Origin: CAVUMR01 sp963742715
GTDB lineage: Bacteria > Actinomycetota > Actinomycetes > Mycobacteriales > Micromonosporaceae
Reading direction: 5' to 3'
Assembly (NCBI GenBank): GCA_963742715.1
Contig: CAVUMR010000002.1
Coordinates: 124,001 to 188,000, forward strand
Length of the DNA stretch: 64,000 nt
The position numbers and the translations under genes were made by a program. This document shows positions 61,731 to 64,000 of the stretch, in pieces (position 1 is the stretch's first letter; each line of letters starts with the position of its first letter). The notes beneath the pieces are model-generated. The model saw nothing but the letters and a program-made list of their open reading frames with translations. It made no database searches and was not told the origin of the DNA.

Positions 61731-61838
61731 CCCGAGCTACCGGCGCTCAGCCGGGATCCCTCGAGGTGGGGATCAGGCGTAGCGCAGCCGGACGGCAGGG
61801 TTTCACGGCGGCACGGGGATCCGTAGCGCATGCCTTGG

Positions 61839-63875
61839 TCAGGCGGGGCTTTCTGGGCGGTGCAGGATCGCCCGGGCCAGCCGTACCGCTTCGGCCGGCA
61901 GCATCGGGGTGACGAGCGCGAGTTCGGCGAGCGAGCTGAGCAGGCTCATGTTGCGCTGCCGGTAGACCTCTGCCGCGTCGATCAGCCGCTCGGCGACCAG
62001 TCCGGCGACGTCGGTACGGGCGGTCGGGTCGGTCCAGGCGGCGAACACCAGCCCCAGCACGGCCGCTTCCACCGTCCAGTCCTCGACCCCGAACGCGAGA
62101 TCGACCAGGACCGCGCGGCGTACCGACTCGCGCCACGGCTGCTCGGCCCGGTGGTGCAGCAGGCCGAGGCAGGCCCAGCACTGCACCAGTCGTACCCACA
62201 GCGCCGGTTCGTGCCGCGCGAACAGTTGACCGAGATCGGTGTCCGGCGGGCTCGGCGGATGTACCAGCATCCCGAGCAGGTCTTCGAGGCTCAGGATGGA
62301 CAGCCGGACCGCGGCGTCGTACCCGCTCAGCGGATGTGACCACCACTGCGGGGCGATCGCGCGGATCGCACGGACAGCGGTGGCCGACGGTGGTGCGACC
62401 GCAGGTCGCGCCCTCTCGCCGTCGTACTGCCAGATCGGGTACAGCACCGGATGCCGCGGCAGCCGGATGTCCGGCTCCGGTACCTGCCGCACCGTGATCG
62501 TGGTGTCCGGAAAGGTCCGGCGTACCGATTCCAGCGCGCTCGGTGGTTCGAGTTCCGGCAGTGTGATCGAGCCGGGTACACCCGGGCCGGGCGCTCGTTC
62601 GGTGAGCCGCCGGTCGAGCAGGTCGGTTGCGACCGTAACCGGCTTCGGTACCCGGCTCAGCCAGTTCCGGCCGCGGCAGCACTGGGTCAGGAACCGGTTG
62701 GCGGTCCGGTTCTCCGGCTGCTCGCGCAGGAAGTCGGAGAGCGCGACCAGGTGCCCGACGTTCTCGTCCTGCCGGTACCGCAATACGCAGCCGGTCGGGT
62801 ACGCGGTCTCGTGCAGTGGATCGCGGGCCAGCGCCTGGTCGATCCACCGCAGCGCCTCGTCCAGCCGATCCGTCTCGGCCAGCAGGTCCGCGATGTACGC
62901 GGCGACCTCGACATTGCCGGGGGAGTAGTCGAGTGCCCGCTGCCACGCGGCGATCGCGTCGTTGTGCCGTCCGGCGGCCCGGTAGGCGTACCCGAGCATG
63001 ACGCTGGTGATGTACGACGGCGACACGTGGTTGGCGCGGGTCGCCCAGCTCACCGCGTCGTCGACGGCACCGATCCGGCGGGCGACCGCGGAACCGGCGG
63101 CGAGCAGCAGCGCGTGGGTCGAATGTACGGCGATCCCGTTGCGGGCGACTTCGAGGAACGGCACCAGCGAGTCGTGTTCCTCGGGTGTGACCGGATCGTC
63201 CAGTCCGGACACCATGGACAGCAGGTACTGGGCCAGGTCGTCGGCGGGCAACTGCACCGGTAGCGCCGGATCGGTCACCCATGGCACCGCCGCCCAGACC
63301 CGTCGCGGGTCGCTGCGGGTGGCCGCCGAGATCAGCCGCAGGGCGTCGCCGATCTCGCCGGACGCGGCGAGCAGGTGGGCGCGGGCCACCACCGAGCCGA
63401 TGGACACCCGTCCAGTGGCCGGAAACAGGGTGAGGGCCCGGCCGCCGGCGCGCGCGGCGAGCTGACTCAACGCCTCGTGTACCTCCGGCAGCCCCGGATC
63501 GTGCGCGAGCGCCGCTGCTATGTGCCGGGCGGCGTGCTCGAGGTCGCCTCTGGCTGTGGCGGTACGGGCGAGCCGCGCCTCGTCCACCGCGGCCCGCCGA
63601 TCAGCGTCGACCGGACCTTCGTCGTCCTGGCTGGTCTGATCCGAATACGGCTTGTGTTGTTCGTCCGGACGGTCTCGTTCGTCCGGCCGGTCCTGGTCGC
63701 CCATCCCGTTCTGGTCGCCCATCCCGTTGTGTTCGTCCGCCCCGTTGTGTTCGTCCGCCCCGTCGTGTTCGTCCGCTCCGTTGCGTTGGTCCGCCCCGTT
63801 GTGTTTGTTCGCCCCGTTGTGTTTGTCCGCCGCGTTGTGCTCGTCCGGCTGCGTCTGGTCGGTCCCCTGGCCCAT
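61839..63875 (-). CDS. TPR-repeat protein with an N-terminal hexapeptide-repeat tail
   Basis: 678 aa, start uncertain. Residues 1-75 are highly charged tandem units EHNGAD / QNGMGD. Residues 95-330 hold tetratricopeptide repeats (TATARGDLEHAARHIAAALA, MLGYAYRAAGRHNDAIAAWQ, IADLLAETDRLDEALRWIDQ). Residues 390-670 are helical and unrecognised, with an all-helical C-terminus (LVAERLIDAAEVYRQRNMSL). No signal or membrane segment. Actinomycete proteins of this kind act as scaffolds; the partner is unknown. Convergent with the biotin carrier gene. Confidence 0.78.
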   Translation of the reverse strand: MGQGTDQTQPDEHNAADKHNGANKHNGADQRNGADEHDGADEHNGADEHNGMGDQNGMGDQDRPDERDRPDEQHKPYSDQTSQDDEGPVDADRRAAVDEARLARTATARGDLEHAARHIAAALAHDPGLPEVHEALSQLAARAGGRALTLFPATGRVSIGSVVARAHLLAASGEIGDALRLISAATRSDPRRVWAAVPWVTDPALPVQLPADDLAQYLLSMVSGLDDPVTPEEHDSLVPFLEVARNGIAVHSTHALLLAAGSAVARRIGAVDDAVSWATRANHVSPSYITSVMLGYAYRAAGRHNDAIAAWQRALDYSPGNVEVAAYIADLLAETDRLDEALRWIDQALARDPLHETAYPTGCVLRYRQDENVGHLVALSDFLREQPENRTANRFLTQCCRGRNWLSRVPKPVTVATDLLDRRLTERAPGPGVPGSITLPELEPPSALESVRRTFPDTTITVRQVPEPDIRLPRHPVLYPIWQYDGERARPAVAPPSATAVRAIRAIAPQWWSHPLSGYDAAVRLSILSLEDLLGMLVHPPSPPDTDLGQLFARHEPALWVRLVQCWACLGLLHHRAEQPWRESVRRAVLVDLAFGVEDWTVEAAVLGLVFAAWTDPTARTDVAGLVAERLIDAAEVYRQRNMSLLSSLAELALVTPMLPAEAVRLARAILHRPESPA
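63722..63850. repeat. 18-bp tandem repeats coding for the EHNGAD units
   Basis: Plus-strand unit GTTGTGTTCGTCCGCCCC, about seven copies with point changes, in frame with the TPR gene. The next repeats upstream (63690-63721) use a different unit, TCCCGTTCTGGTCGCCCA. Confidence 0.8.
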
Positions 63876-64000
63876 TCCCGTCGGCCACCCCTTCGGCCAC
63901 CTGTTCGTGGCCCGCCCCCGCGGGCTGCGCCAAGGGTACGGGTGCTGATCGACTCGGATGTGGACCGGAGGGCGGATTCTGGGCCAGTGCGGACATCGGG

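Noticed and set aside
63601..63996. Second frame (starting MSALAQNPPSG) at the right edge as the true gene
   Set aside because: After ~50 residues it becomes an Arg/Gly/Thr shadow of the 18-bp repeats and stops without joining any domain.

Overview
This window comes from a high-GC actinomycete, most likely a member of the Micromonosporales. Supporting evidence is strong GC bias at third codon positions, a WhiB-family regulator, a SigR/RsrA redox switch, the 24-residue actinobacterial ribosomal protein bL37, an iniBAC-like envelope locus, and many genes with a -10 box 6-8 nt before the start codon (leaderless transcripts).

Layout. 1-320: N-terminus of a membrane-anchored alpha/beta hydrolase. 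479-594: initiator tRNA-fMet and its terminator hairpin. 666-8496: a tRNA-linked island of visibly lower GC. It holds a frameshifted tyrosine-integrase remnant and then a tight four-gene operon: an unrecognised 427-aa protein, a two-HxK phospholipase-D-like nuclease, a 1156-aa SF2 helicase, and an unrecognised 125-aa protein. All junctions overlap. This is the best candidate for an undescribed, probably anti-phage, system. 8584-12571: ordinary small genes (aminoglycoside-phosphotransferase-like kinase, MazG-like, glyoxalase-like, CadD-like).

12647-26665: an envelope locus resembling mycobacterial iniBAC but larger. It has an Hsp70-type ATPase carrying a transmembrane anchor and an extracytoplasmic domain, an acidic protein, two dynamin-like GTPases (iniC, iniA), an IniB-like protein, an IniR-like LuxR regulator, a 42-aa membrane peptide, a secreted Gly/Ser/Asn protein of four ~150-residue modules, and a secreted protein of TTALAP(V/L) heptads.

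27146-32423: mixed metabolic genes, including a decayed GGDEF/EAL pseudogene. 32516-40153: a LacI-controlled sugar operon (LacI, binding protein, two permeases, GH130 enzyme) divergent from a secreted six-hairpin-like protein, with two palindromic operators between. 40175-52849: ArsR/SRPBCC pair, a metallophosphoesterase with an internal 546-bp duplication, M28 and M4 secreted proteases, and a zinc-ribbon/membrane-protein pair. 53086-61730: conserved housekeeping block hisN, DUF2087, rsgA, aroA, SRAP peptidase, whiB-like, hydrolase, sigR, rsrA, bL37 and a biotin carrier protein. 61839-63875: a TPR protein with hexapeptide repeats.

All functions are read from motifs and context only; no database search was possible.
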